DNA of 64,000 bases from Dichetophora obliterata (GCA_963920525.1 OY986438.1:137077022-137141021), one strand, 5' to 3'; numbered from the stretch's first letter, positions 12,178 to 23,344 are shown. Notes: generated by a model from the letters alone, not told the origin. A program made the numbers and translations.

Positions 12178-13600
12178 ACTTGTCGTTGCTTTGCGTTTTC
12201 GATTTACAACATTTGGCGCTAAAATAAAGCAAAATGAACGAACGCCCAAAATTTTTTGTTCAATATTCCATGAAACAGTTTTTTGAAACGACTCAACGAC
12301 AGTGTATTTTTATGAAAAAATATTTAAAATACTTTTAATAAGTAAATTTTTTATATTATCTTAATGCTTCTATAAAAAGCTCAGAAATTTATAACCATGG
12401 AATATTATATTTCGCAATATATTTAAATTTAACTGATTTGTATGAAATTTTTGGATAGCCTTGTAAATTACCATTTATTTTCTTCAAGTTTTATTGAAAC
12501 GGTTTAACAACAACTACGTTAGACCTCTCAACAACTTATCGCTGCTGTTGCCCATTTCTTGTGGTTTTTTTTAATATCTTTCATTAATATTCAAAATTAA
12601 ATTCCATTCTATTCTGCGAGCGTCAAAGTTATAAAAGCAATTATTAAGGAGAATTATTTTTCTTTTAAATTTAACCATGCTTTTCACTTTCAATGCAAAT
12701 TACGGCACGAAGCTAGATGCTTTTTTCAAGATTTTTTGTGCCATGCTGCGCGAGCTCGGTTAAATGAAACATTTTTGGGTTCAGCAGCAATGAAGGCAGC
12801 AACAATTCCTTAATGCTCTTTGTGACCAGCTGAGTTTTAGCATTTAACCAATTTGCTAGAGAAAAAACCAAAAAAAGAAAGTAAAAAAATAGACAAAAGT
12901 TGTACAAATTCTTAAACAAAATTTTATGGTCAATTTCAAAGATCATGCATACGAAAACTGGCGAGCACAACTGCTGAAGAATAATAAAAGCGCAGAAAAA
13001 TAATAAAAAAAGAAAAAAAAAATGATATCAAATAAAATTTGAGGCAACAAACTTAAATAAGATGGAGCATCTGCCGTCATAGAACAGAATTTCCATTATT
13101 TCATCCATTGCCTTTATTTAACAGTATAGCTCACTCCTTCTCTCTGCTTCTTTTTCTCCTCCATTCTTTGCTGTGTTTAAAATTTAAACGCAACAATAAA
13201 AGAATATTTATTCTGTTTGTGAATTTTAGACTTTTGCAAATTCTTTCAGCGCTAATTTTCATTTATTTGAATTTTTTCAATGGCTTTTTCTTATGTTCTC
13301 TCTCTTTCATTTCAGATAGCTGAGTAGCTGACAAAAACAAAAAATTCAACTATTAAAGCTGAACAAAATCAACAACAATGACATTGTTTGTTGTTATTGT
13401 TGCAGCTGGCAATTGACCAAGTTGAAAGCAGCGTGCAAGCTGAAGCAACAAAAAAAAAATATAAAACTTAAACAAAACGAGCCCAGTCAAGGCATTGCCT
13501 TACAAGTAAAGTGAAAACAAAAAATTAAAAAAAATGGCGGATGGCATTTAAAGGACTTCCGCTTCTTTGAAACTGACTGTTCGGCACAGTTTCCGCTAAG
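12178..13600. other. AT-rich spacer with leader-like end
   Basis: No transposon or gene was recognised to about 13100. From 13340 the sequence becomes rich in CAA and AAC words and passes a possible acceptor (ATTGTTGCAG at 13395-13404), as fly 5' leaders do. Confidence 0.35.
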
Positions 13601-13708
13601 AAACAAAAGCAAAGCAAAGCAAAACAAAGCAGAGTAAAGCAAAGCAGAGCTGCATTCCTGCTTGTCGTCGCTGTTGTTGTTGTTGCTGAATTGTTGCATG
13701 TAGCAGCT

Positions 13709-13778
13709 ATGCGGGTGCAGCATCTAACTAGCGCATTCAGCGAGACGTGGCTGCTACTGCTGCTGATGGCTATGAGCG
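13709..13778 (+). CDS. Candidate first coding exon encoding a signal peptide
   Basis: An ATG at 13709 opens 23 codons. They have a polar start (MRVQHL) and a strongly hydrophobic run WLLLLLMAMS, the profile of a secretory signal peptide. The frame then meets a consensus donor, AGCG followed by GTAAGT at 13779, leaving the last codon split after its first base. The sequence upstream looks like a fly leader. Fly genes for secreted or membrane proteins often place the signal peptide on a first exon before a long intron. No downstream exon of this gene is recognisable in the window, so the product is unknown. The support is purely from signal, donor and context. Confidence 0.45.
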
Positions 13779-14074
13779 GTAAGTTCTACTTACTTATTTT
13801 TGCTATCCTTGAGTGTGTGCATTCAAGTTGACTTTAGAGTGTGTGCGAATGACTTCGTGTGTGTATGTGTATGCCTGTGTGTTTTGTACAAATACAAATT
13901 TAAATTGAAAAATGCAAAAATTTTACTCACTTATTGCTGAACTCAGCTGATATTAATTAACTTAATTTATAGCGTTTATTTGTTTTATTGGAATGGAACG
14001 CAAAAAAATGTTGCTAGTATTGTGTTTTTCTTTTTTTATTTCTCTTGTAGTTAATATATTTTAAATTTAATTAA

Positions 14075-14227
14075 AAAATTACAGTTACTTTTAGAGCCAC
14101 GTATTTTATGGGAGTGTCGTAAACAGCGTCGCACAGTGTAACGTGCTCATTAAAATTACAGTTACTTTTAGAGCCTCGTATTTTATGGGCGTGTCGTAAA
14201 CATCGTCGCACAGTGTAACGTGCTCAT
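14075..14227 (+). repeat. Tandem duplication, 77-bp unit
   Basis: Two head-to-tail copies of a unit beginning AAAATTACAGTTACTTTTAG and ending ACAGTGTAACGTGCTCAT differ at only a few positions. Confidence 0.9.
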
Positions 14228-14915
14228 AAAGTTAGTGGACAAAAATATAATTGCGCTGAAAAGTCTTCGCCTCGACAATGTAAAAACGATTTCTTAAGTG
14301 AGTTTCTTAAAATTTCGATGTCTTTTTTGTAGTCAAGGCCGTCGAGAGGGCAGGGAATCGGAGTGCTTTCCCCGAGCCCAGAGTGGCGGGTAACAGTAAA
14401 GTAACAAACAGCTGATGTATTGTTGAGGGAAAGAAGTGTTTTTTGTTTTCACCAAAAGTATTATTTTTCATATATCTTACTTTGCTTTGTATCGACGATA
14501 TCGAAAATTTTTATGGATCTTTCTTATGAATCGTTTCCCCACAAACTTTTTAATAGACTTTTGAGCTATCCACTAAACCAACAGGCGAGTTTCGTCCAGT
14601 TAAATGTTTTCAAGTGACTTAAAATCATTTTTGTCGAAAATTTGTTATCTGTGAATGTGGTCACAGGATTAGAATGAAGCGGTAAAATCAATTAAAATAA
14701 AGTTTAAGAATAAAATATATTGCTTAATTCCATTGAAGGTTTCTGGATTCATCATCTTTATCCACTATTTCTGGTAAAGAATACCATTTAACAATAGTGC
14801 GCCCACGAATTTTTTGTCAGAATTTTTTGTGCAACTAATCAAATAAATGGTATTTTTTTAGCTGCATGAGAACTTTTAATAAGAATACAAGGCAGAAATG
14901 TTATAGGAATGAATT
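14228..14915. other. Spacer, no recognised feature
   Basis: There are short random frames only. A GC-rich patch at 14335-14395 stands out from the AT-rich surroundings and may be a transposon end; nothing more can be said. Confidence 0.4.
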
Positions 14916-14928
14916 ACTTATTACTATA

Positions 14929-15273
14929 TAAAAAAATAAAAAAAAAATAAACTGGCCATTTCAGCCCTTGGAAGGACTTTGACCTAGCTTCTATTGATCA
15001 ATTGTGTTGTGCGTGTTATTAAATGTTTGATCACAAATGACCGAGAACTGGACCTACGTGTTTTATGCCGACTCCGAACGGCTTATGTTCTCAAGAAGCT
15101 TTACATGGCAATTTTTACTCTCTGAGGTTTGCCATTGTCTGCAGAGAGGTGACGACCGAACAGAAAAATTATTTCAATTGAAAAAACTTTCTGTCTGAGC
15201 TGGAATTGAACCCGGGCTACCGCGGTTCTTTAGCTTAGGAGCCACGCATTCTACCCACTAGGCTACGGCCGCC
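14929..15273 (-). mobile_element. tRNA-derived SINE with perfect 13-bp target duplication
   Basis: Read from 15273 on the - strand it starts with a tRNA-like head. An A-box-like TAGCCTAGTGGGTAG and a B box GGGTTCAATTCCAGC form a split pol III promoter. A unique body of about 230 bp follows, then an A/T-rich tail. The 13-bp sequence ACTTATTACTATA lies on both sides (14916-14928 and 15274-15286), so both ends of the insertion are fixed. The body (GACAGAAA, CAATGGCAAACCTC) recurs in the fragment at 22190-22292, showing a dispersed family. It must be mobilised by a LINE, but I cannot say which. Confidence 0.85.
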
Positions 15274-15299
15274 ACTTATTACTATAGTCTGGTAAATAA

Positions 15300-15582
15300 T
15301 TTCATGGCATTTAATTTTTAAACATAGTTTTTGGCATTTGCTTGCCGCGGTTACGAGTTATATAGTCCATTCGATCAGTCTAATTTTTCACTACTTTTTG
15401 CAATAAATCTAGCCGTATGACGTCAATGGTGGCTTGAATATTGGCTTCCAATGCTTCAAGAATTGCACCGTGAGAGGCATTAAAGTTTACAGGGCCAATT
15501 CTGGAAATAAAGGTGTCACTAAATTGTTTTTTCAATAAATTGATGGTAAAGCGCGCTGTATGCACGCAGAGAAAAGACATGG
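15300..15582 (-). pseudogene. Mariner-like transposase, C-terminal fragment
   Basis: On the - strand the frame reads ISRIGPVNF, then ILEALEANIQATIDVIRLDL, then NRGKQMPKTMFKN and stop. This is the C-terminal order of insect mariner-like transposases (PVNWPPRS...DLTP, TLEALEANI, RGxHMPEIIFK). The DLTPxDFFLWG block carrying the last catalytic acidic residue is deleted, and one codon after VVKN is a stop. The SINE at 14929-15273 sits next to its 3' end. Confidence 0.65.
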
Positions 15583-15871
15583 TTGAGACATGATTACTGC
15601 AATAATAATTTGTTTACTAAAATTATTGTATTATTTCTGCAAACACAAATTTTTGCCTTAATAAAGTCATTATTTACTAATAGTAGTACCAAAAATAACA
15701 TTATAGTTGAAATCATAACATCATTGAAATCGTCAACATACTATGATTGCCTGAACTATTAGTTGCAAAAAAAATGTGGTTGTTCTATCAATCATGATAA
15801 ATGTAAATATTATTATAGAGACAAACATATTAGAATTTTGAATGTTTGTCTGAACTATTCTTTGCTTGTTG
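15583..15871. other. AT-rich stretch with short inverted words
   Basis: It starts beside GCACGCAGAGAAAAG, a word that recurs near 16051 as GCACGCAGAAAAG. Several short inverted words (AATAATAATTT, AAATTATTG) occur. It may be another foldback element, but the ends are not clear. Confidence 0.3.
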
Positions 15872-16003
15872 ACAAACGAAGCAGAACATAACCAAAAATC
15901 GAAAGAATTTATTGTGTCTGAACAGTATGTAGGAAAAACATTCACTTCATTCAGACACAATAAGTTTTATCGATTCCTGGCTATGTGCTGTTTCGTTTGT
16001 CAA
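15872..16003. mobile_element. Hairpin MITE, about 130 bp
   Basis: ACAAACGAAGCAGAACATAA at the left pairs with the inverse of the right end (ACAAACGAAACAGCACATAG), and an inner pair TTATTGTGTCTGAA / TTCAGACACAATAA follows. Nearly the whole element can fold into one hairpin. Confidence 0.7.
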
Positions 16004-16130
16004 CTGTTCAATTATGGTGTTTTGTTTTAAATCGCCTTATCCTAAAAACAGCACGCAGAAAAGTGACATTTTCGACTTTAGTTGTAGCAAACATGTTTCT
16101 ATTTACCGTAAACATATTTAGCTATTCTGA

Positions 16131-16499
16131 CCTTATTTTTTTTATCACAAATTCTACACTCCGCATGACCGAAATCGGGTTTTGAAAGCTTTTGGTGACT
16201 ACCGCAGACGTGTTAAGAAAGCCGTGAATCTGATCAATGCAGGCTTTGAAGCAGATCACAATATCTACATCCACGAGTGCCTCAGCGCTGATACTAGAAA
16301 GCTATTACATACTGCTATTACCTACAAGAAACGAAAAAGTATTTACAATACTTTCACCGTCCGAGGGTGTTTACACATTCGGCTACACAAAGGCTCCCAA
16401 AGTATTCGAATCAAAAATGAAAGCGAGCTGCACAGCCATGTTCTTGCTGCCGAAGGAATTTGTGAAAGATGCCCGGAAGATGAAGTTGTTCCTGCCTAA
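16131..16499 (+). pseudogene. C-terminal part of CR1-like ORF1
   Basis: The frame ending at 16499 contains FGDYRRRVKKAVNLINAG, NIYIHECLSADTRKLLH and a KKR-rich patch. These correspond to the C-terminal RNA-binding end of ORF1 proteins in this clade (FINEHLTP...TRKLL pattern). It is open from 16131, where a TGA lies just upstream, so the N-terminal zinc-finger or coiled-coil part is missing. The stop is followed by about 300 bp, partly T-rich, before the ORF2 endonuclease. Confidence 0.6.
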
Positions 16500-16888
16500 G
16501 TTTAAGTTTTATGTTTTTGCGTTATTTAATTTGTCTTTCTTTAACCTATCTATCTTCTTTTTATTTCTATTTGCTTCCTTCATTCCATTTCTTTGCGTAA
16601 TATGTACACTTACTTCTTTTCTTATTTTTATTTCTTTAAATTTTTTATTTCTTGTATTAAAAGTTAATAATAATTTTAACAACTGTGCTGCAAATACGCG
16701 TCTTTTTATCTCAAACCATATCCATTGTGAGTTCGAATAATTACGGTCGTTGTTGTTCTAGAGACAATCTCTATACTTGAATTCGAATATTAAGCAGGCA
16801 AGCGACGGGACTACAGGTATGTCATATTAATGCGCAAAGTTTAAATAATAAAATTAATGAGTTTCAGTACATTTTTGAAAACTCAAAC

Positions 16889-19525
16889 ATGGATATAATT
16901 TGTGTATCTGAAACATGGTTTCAGCCTTCTGTTCAAAATAGTGTCTTTAGTGTAAAGGGTTATAGATCATTTCGTGCGGATCGAGAGTCTCATGCCGGTG
17001 GGGTTGCAATTTTTGTTAAAGATGGTATTGCATGCAACTTAATCAGTAAATCAAACTCTGAAGATAATATTGAATTCCTATTTGTTGACATAATCTATGA
17101 ATCCAAAAAACTACTTGTCGGCACAGTTTATAGGCCAAATCGTTATGTCCATACAGAAAACTTAATGTTGAAAATTGAATCGGTGGTAAGCTCCTATGCT
17201 GACATCATAATTTGTGGTGATTTTAATTGTGATTTATTGGTTGAAACTCATTTATCTGATGATATGTGTGCACTTGGTCTTACGTCGCCAAACTGCACCA
17301 CACCCAAACACTTTTCCAAAAATAGAAATTCGCTGCTAGACCTCTTTTTTGTCGGTGATAATGATAAAGTCTTACTTTATGTCCAGTTATCTGCTCCTGT
17401 TTTTTCCAAGCATGACCTGATTTTTCTTTGCTATAATTTTCAGCTGCTAATACCAGAGCAAAAAATAACATACCGAGATTTTACAAATATAGATTTTAGC
17501 TCTCTTCAGACAGAGCTCAATCACGTCGACTGGACAGAAATTTATCACATGCTATCAGTAAATGATAAGTTAGATTTCCTACAACGTAACGTCAATTCAT
17601 TATTTGAAAAACATGTTCCTCTTAAAACTAAAGTTGTAAAGCACTATCTAAGGCCCTGGTTTTCCAGTACCCTTAAAAGTTTAATGAAAAAACGTGACGC
17701 AGCGTATAATAAATGGAAACGTCTCAAAACACCCGAGCGTTATAATATTTTCCGAATATGCAGAAACAATGTGGTCAGGGCGGTGAAAATTGCCAAGTTA
17801 GCATATTATGAATCTAAATTTAGCTCTGCCATAAGCAGCAAAACGAAGTGGAATATTATTCGGCAAATTGGAGTTGGTAGAAATATTTCGCTTACAGACA
17901 CTAGCGTAGACGTCGAGGCTCTAAATAACAAATTTATAGATATTCCTATGTCAGCGCCCAGTGTCAACTGTTGTCTCATCTTTCAGAGATCTATCAACTC
18001 GTACTCAGCTTTTAATTTTCAATGCGTTGAATATACAGAAGTACTGCGAAGTTGCTTAGAGATTAAATCTAATGCCGTCGGTTTCGATGAAATACATCCC
18101 AGGTTTTTTAAGTTACTTCTTTCTGCTCTAACCCCTTTCATTATTAACATTTTCAATACCATCATAACGAAATCAGAATTCCCTGCTATTTGGAAACAAG
18201 CTAAAATTATTCCCATCCCTAAAACTGGTAATGAATTCCGCCCCATAGCAATTTTACCATATCTATCAAAAGTTTTTGAAACGCTGATGTACAACCAAAT
18301 AAACAAATTTCTTTTGGACAATAAACTGCTAACTGACAGACAGTCAGGATTCCGACCTAAGCGTAGTTGCGTGACTGCTCTACTTGACGTCAGCGATGAA
18401 ATTCGAAATAACCTCGATCGCAATGAAATCAGTTTCTTGGTTTTGCTAGATCATTCGAAAGCTTTCGACACGGTTGAACACCAAATTTTATGTTCGAAAT
18501 TATTAAATGTGTTTAATTTTTCCGCCACTGCAACTCGACTAATGACCTCTTATCTCACAAACAGATCACAAGCCGTTAATATAGGCAGCGTTACTTCCAA
18601 TTTCTTACCTGTAAACCGTGGCGTTCCTCAAGGCTCTGTAATGGGCCCTCTTTTATTTTCGGTTTATATAAACGACTTACCAACTGTGCTGCAAAATTGT
18701 GGTATACAAATGTACGCTGATGATGTACAACTGTATACTAGCTGTCGCAAATGTGATATTACTACGTGTGTTGATAGTCTGAATGCTAATTTGTGTAAAA
18801 TTTACGATTGGGCTTCCGCTAATGGCTTAAGCATAAACCCAAATAAGTCAAAAAGTTTAATTATAGCGAGAAAACATAACTCTTCTTTGCCCTTTCCGGA
18901 CGTCACGATAAATGGGTCATGTATTGAAGTTGTAAAAACGGCAAAAAATTTGGGTATTACCTTCAGCAGCACTTTAGATTGGACGAATCATGTCAACATC
19001 ACTGTAGGAAAAGTTTATGGTATGCTACGTAGCCTATGGGCCACACAGTTTTTCACCCCCTTTCACATAAGAATGTTATTAGCTAAAACGTATCTTGTCC
19101 CCACCTTATTGTACGGATCTGAAATTTTTGCATACTGTGATGCTGCTAGTAAGCGCAAGTTGAACGTTTCCTATAACAACATCGCTCGTTATGTCTTCGG
19201 ACTTAAACGAACCGACCGTATATCCCAGTATGCAAAAAAAATATTCAATTTGACTTTTGACAGTGTTTTGAACTTGAGGGCGTTAGTTTTTCTGCACAAA
19301 ATTATTTTTACCAAAGAGCCAGTTTACCTATATAATAAACTAAAATTTTTAAGATCTCAGCGCGGAAACAACCTAGTCCAACCAAAACATGCCTGCTTAG
19401 CGTCCGAACGTCAGTTCTTTGTTAATTCCATACGTCTTTGGAACTCACTTCCACCGTATCTACAGCGTATTTGCAATACAGCCATATTTAAATCTAAATT
19501 ATCAGATTATTTGTCTTCCTTCTAA
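16889..19525 (+). CDS. ORF2 endonuclease-reverse transcriptase, intact frame
   Basis: From the ATG at 16889 the frame runs 878 codons without a stop. The endonuclease actually begins upstream of this ATG in the same frame (VCHINAQSLNNK, from about 16817), so the true start lies near 16780-16820 or depends on a non-ATG start. Landmarks in order are VSETWF, HAGGVAIFVKDG, ICGDFNCDLL, KHVPLKTK, VGFDEIHPRFFK, QSGFRPKRSC, LLDHSKAFDTVEH, GVPQGSVMGPLLFSVY, the catalytic YADD (MYADDVQLY, 18708-18735), a thumb segment and SIRLWNSLPPYL at the end. There is no RNase H domain. In this family the protein nicks target DNA and reverse-transcribes its own RNA from the nick. The catalytic motifs look complete. 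Confidence 0.9.
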   Translation: MDIICVSETWFQPSVQNSVFSVKGYRSFRADRESHAGGVAIFVKDGIACNLISKSNSEDNIEFLFVDIIYESKKLLVGTVYRPNRYVHTENLMLKIESVVSSYADIIICGDFNCDLLVETHLSDDMCALGLTSPNCTTPKHFSKNRNSLLDLFFVGDNDKVLLYVQLSAPVFSKHDLIFLCYNFQLLIPEQKITYRDFTNIDFSSLQTELNHVDWTEIYHMLSVNDKLDFLQRNVNSLFEKHVPLKTKVVKHYLRPWFSSTLKSLMKKRDAAYNKWKRLKTPERYNIFRICRNNVVRAVKIAKLAYYESKFSSAISSKTKWNIIRQIGVGRNISLTDTSVDVEALNNKFIDIPMSAPSVNCCLIFQRSINSYSAFNFQCVEYTEVLRSCLEIKSNAVGFDEIHPRFFKLLLSALTPFIINIFNTIITKSEFPAIWKQAKIIPIPKTGNEFRPIAILPYLSKVFETLMYNQINKFLLDNKLLTDRQSGFRPKRSCVTALLDVSDEIRNNLDRNEISFLVLLDHSKAFDTVEHQILCSKLLNVFNFSATATRLMTSYLTNRSQAVNIGSVTSNFLPVNRGVPQGSVMGPLLFSVYINDLPTVLQNCGIQMYADDVQLYTSCRKCDITTCVDSLNANLCKIYDWASANGLSINPNKSKSLIIARKHNSSLPFPDVTINGSCIEVVKTAKNLGITFSSTLDWTNHVNITVGKVYGMLRSLWATQFFTPFHIRMLLAKTYLVPTLLYGSEIFAYCDAASKRKLNVSYNNIARYVFGLKRTDRISQYAKKIFNLTFDSVLNLRALVFLHKIIFTKEPVYLYNKLKFLRSQRGNNLVQPKHACLASERQFFVNSIRLWNSLPPYLQRICNTAIFKSKLSDYLSSF

Positions 19526-19954
19526 CCAAAACTTTTATCTATTTTTACTTGATTCGCTATTCTATTATTTTTCTTCATTTATCTCTTTTCATTCGATTTC
19601 TTACCTAATTCATTTCTTTGTAATGTTATTTTTCTCTCTTAATTTAAAGTTATTTTATTTTTTTAATTTTCAGTTTTAAATTCTTATAATCGTTTTTTTA
19701 AAAACTGTTTTTGATCTCAATGTATTTAATTAATTAATTTCTGTTCAAGTTATGTTTATGTTTAAGTGTTTAATATTAAAAATTTGTTGATTTATATCCA
19801 CACATGTTATCGGTGCTTAACTATAAGTTTATTTCTTACAAGCGCTTATAAATAAATAAATAAATTACAAATTACAAATTACAAATTACAAATATTGCTT
19901 TTTTTGTGACAATGCACTTTATGTACCATGTTTATGAATGGCATTAGTCAGGCG

Positions 19955-20178
19955 AGCGGTAGTAGCGGCTGTGGCTTACTGGTAGTGTGCGTGGCTCGTA
20001 AGCGAAAAAGCCGCGGTTCAAACCTGTAATAAATCGGGCTAGGTAGGTGGCTGAGCGGGCGTGCATGCTTGTTAAAACCAGGCTTGACCTCGTCGGAACG
20101 GGCGAAGTTCTTGCTCCCCACATATCTACAAATGCCTCGCTACATAAAAAATATCATGCACTTGTTATAAACAAAAAA
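19955..20178 (+). mobile_element. tRNA-derived SINE, second family
   Basis: A tRNA-like head has an A-box-like TGGCTTACTGGTAG and a B box GGTTCAAACCT about 40 bp apart. A body of about 120 bp and an A-run tail (20168-20181) follow. The body does not match the SINE at 14929, so it is a different family. No certain target duplication was found. Confidence 0.65.
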
Positions 20179-20181
20179 AAA

Positions 20182-22189
20182 AATGATGTGTGTAAAAGAA
20201 AACAAAACCAAATCACCCTGTAATAAAAAAAAATACAAGTATACTATTGTAATGAATATTCTATTGTATAACTAAACCGATGGATGAGGGATAATAAATA
20301 TAGCAAAAAATGTCAACAATGGGAGAATTCCAAACATAAGTGGGAAACGGAAAGCTGGATGACATTTGCTTTCCTATCTCTTCCCTACCCAACCAAGGAG
20401 AGATGTTTCTTTATCTCCGGACCCATCCAAAACTTAACCAACATACATTTAATCACTCACGAGATCATATTTTTCTTTTCAATTATCTTTTATTGTCCAT
20501 TGTCTCTTAACTTATACAAAAATCGAATGGTAACACTTTTCATCCATATTTATTTTATATTTAAAACTTAAATTCAAAGAGAAATAGAGAAACTATGTGG
20601 AACGAAGCGAAATTGAAATATTCACGCTGAGCGTGTGGCTTTCTATTATAAGCATTGTTTTTTTTCTCCTTTTTTTTATATATGAAACACTTTTAAGAGA
20701 AAGAAAAAAAAATATGATCAACTAAACAAGTTTTACTAATTTACACTATGTATGTCTCCATATGTGTAGTAAGAAAAAAAAAAAGAAAAAAAAAATAGAT
20801 ATGAGCAGGTAATTATGATGATTGATTTTTATTTGTTTGTATTTATTTTATTATGTTACTGATTAAAATTGAATCTTAAGATTATAAATTATGGATTATT
20901 AGTATTAAATTATAAATGAAAAGTAATTTAAGTAAAATAAAAGAAAATGATAAAATCACTTACAATGTTCCTGATTTTGATCGGCTATCCCACGATGTTA
21001 GCGCTAACGACGTGCGATCCCAGATTGTTACCATATTACAAACGCAATGATCAGTTATTAAGCGTAACTAAACTCTTTCATTAATTATAGTTAATTATTA
21101 TTATCAAAATAATTTTAATATCTTTTCTTTAATTCTTAATCTAGTATTATTATCTTTTCTTTCAAAATGCCTCGTTCCGTAAGTTACACACAATATTGTA
21201 GCACTTATTCTTTAAAATTAATTAAATTTCTAAAATTTTACATTTAAAAATTTTTCCTGTACAATTTCTCGCGACTTCGCCCGAAGAAGACTGCAAACTG
21301 AACTAGCCGGATACTACTTTTCAGGCTTTATATACATTTATATATTTATGTATGCATATATCTATGTCTGTATTTGTGTTTTTAATTACGTTAGTTTATT
21401 TTCTATAATTTTTTTCTTAATTTTCTTATTTGTTTTTTTTTTTTAATTTTGTTTCGTAAGTTATGAAATTATATAAAAGATTTTGCTGAAGACTTGTTAC
21501 AAATATACTGTTAAGAATATCTAAATATAAACTTTAGAAAATTCAGCATGTTAAAACTCCTGATGCATTTTCGTTTGTGGTCCAGGCCGGAATAATTGAA
21601 TGGTCAGAATTTTGCTGGTGAGTTCAATGAAGAGCTGAGTTGATTCGTTCCGATTCTTTTTACAATTTATACCATCGCCTCCACAATTTAAGCTTTGAAG
21701 ACTTGACCAATTAAAGGGTCCAGAAAATAAGATAAAATAATCTTAGCTTTGCAGACTTGACCAATTAAAAGGTCCAGAAAAAAAGACAAAATAGTCTTAT
21801 TTTAATAAATTTATTATTTTTTTGGTTCCAACAAAGAAATGCCTTAGCTTTTTAATTATTTGCAAATAAATCACTTGGGATTACTTTAAACTTTTATGAT
21901 ATAAAAATGGAAAAAAACTCTTGTGTTGGTCTAGCTCGTGTTGCCAAAAAGAAAGATGAAGTTGCTTATTACTTACTCGTTTAATAAGCCACATCTTTGT
22001 GTTTCGTAACGAATAACTAGTTATATTATAACTATGCTTGTTAACAAAATATGTTTTAGAGATGACAGCGAACTTTGCGAGTATTTATATCTTATAACAT
22101 TTTTTTAGTTTTAAATGTTTGCGAATAAGTTATAATGAAAAATAAAAAAATTTTTAAAACTTTAATTAAACTTAAAAAAAAATACCACC
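20182..22189. other. AT-rich spacer
   Basis: No transposon core or gene was recognised. On the - strand a short open stretch at about 20968-21040 ends in a donor-like GTAAGTG. A second GC-richer patch lies at 21265-21315. Either could be a small host exon, but nothing confirms this. Confidence 0.4.
21690..21800 (+). repeat. Tandem duplication, ~57-bp unit
   Basis: Two adjacent copies share GACTTGACCAATTAAA and GGTCCAGAAAA and differ at a handful of positions. Confidence 0.85.
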
Positions 22190-22292
22190 ACCCATCACAA
22201 ACCCCAGCTCGGACAGAAAATTTTATCAGAAATATTTTTCAATTGATTTAATATTTCTGTTCAGCCCAGACAATGGCAAACCTCTGGAGATA
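22190..22292 (+). mobile_element. Fragment of the 14929-type SINE
   Basis: CCAGCTCGGACAGAAA, a central CAATTGA and CAATGGCAAACCTC match the body of the SINE at 14929-15273 in the same order. The tRNA head upstream of the B box is lost or unrecognisable. Confidence 0.7.
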
Positions 22293-22397
22293 TCTTAAGG
22301 CCCTATTCTCCTTCAGCTTGCTGTTTTTGGACCCTTATTGAAAAAATTTTCATTTGAAAACGCAAAAAGATATTTGAATTTTGTTTTTTTTATTGAA

Positions 22398-22537
22398 TTA
22401 GTAATGAATGAAAGAAAATAAAAAATTTTTTTCGCCGCGATATAGGGGCTGTCCATAGATGATGGCACCGTCAAAGTTGGCCCTCAAAAAAAAAGGCATG
22501 GTGCTGGCGGCCACGATTCCGCCCCTCAGGAGCATCT
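22398..22537 (-). CDS. Candidate GC-rich exon on the - strand
   Basis: A long pyrimidine run ending in CAG at 22538-22560 (- strand) is a textbook splice acceptor. Immediately after it an open frame begins MLLRGGIVAASTMPFFLRAN and continues through IIYGQPLYRGEKN to a TAA. The first 100 bases are much richer in G and C than the surrounding sequence and use GCC, GGC and GTG codons, as host coding exons in AT-rich fly genomes do. I do not recognise the product. The T-run in the middle and the A-rich end argue that it could be a decayed or processed fragment. Confidence 0.3.
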
Positions 22538-22539
22538 GA

Positions 22540-23344
22540 AAAAAAAAAAACAAATATAGGGTTATGATCAGCATAGATGTAATTCTGGCCCGTAGTAAAA
22601 TAAAAATTTTGCATTTTTTTGTGACAAAATGGCGGCCACTTGAAATTGAAAAATCGAATTTGGACCCATTTTTTTGTAGTTTAGTGTAAAAAAAAAAATA
22701 GTAAAAAAAATCGCAAAATTTTGCAACAAAATTAAAATCGTTTAATATTTTGGTCGCAGTTGCTGTTTTTTGCTGCGTTGTTGTAGCGTGTATGGCACAA
22801 TGGATTGCTGCAACCATAGCAGCGTGTGTGTCAAAAGTATTAAAAAAGTCGTAATCTGATTGCAGTTCCACTAATGTTTTGGTTGCAGTATGTATGTGCC
22901 GCATTACACGCAACAATTATGTCGTCAAATTTTCATTTTTTTTCCGTGGCAGACAGACGTGCGATGAGTGGCACAGACTCATATTGCATTAGCAATTTTC
23001 ATTTAAAAGGCTTACAAACAACAGGAAAATAGGAAATTAGCTCTGTCAAAAATTGTTCAGAGAACTGCACAAGCTTACTTGAAGTTCAAGCCTTTTCAAG
23101 TACTTGAATTCAAGTATGTATCCAATCTTGAAAAAGCAAGCTTTAGCCAGTTTGCAAAAATACCAAACAGATACAAGCCATATTCATGCTTGCTCGATGA
23201 CTTGGCTTGTTTCGGCTTACTTTGTCGGGCAGAAAGTTGAAAAGCTTAAAACGATCGGCAAAAGCTTGTAAGCTCGCAAGTATCCAAATTATTGAATTAA
23301 AGCAAGTATCCAAAGAATTCAATGAGCTTCTTTAGAGAGAGCTT
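22540..23344. other. Spacer with A/T homopolymers
   Basis: No gene was recognised. Long A-runs and CAA/TTG-rich words dominate. The 172-codon frame covering part of it lacks any recognisable domain. Confidence 0.4.

Larger units (their letters stand above)
16131..19893 (+). mobile_element. CR1-like non-LTR retrotransposon, 5'-truncated, ORF2 open
   Basis: The copy starts inside ORF1, continues with a complete ORF2, a T-rich 3' untranslated region, a short TAAA run and a tail of ATTACAA repeats (19860-19893). An open ORF2 of this length marks it as the youngest non-LTR insertion in the window. Truncation inside ORF1 means it cannot make the RNA-binding partner by itself. Confidence 0.9.
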
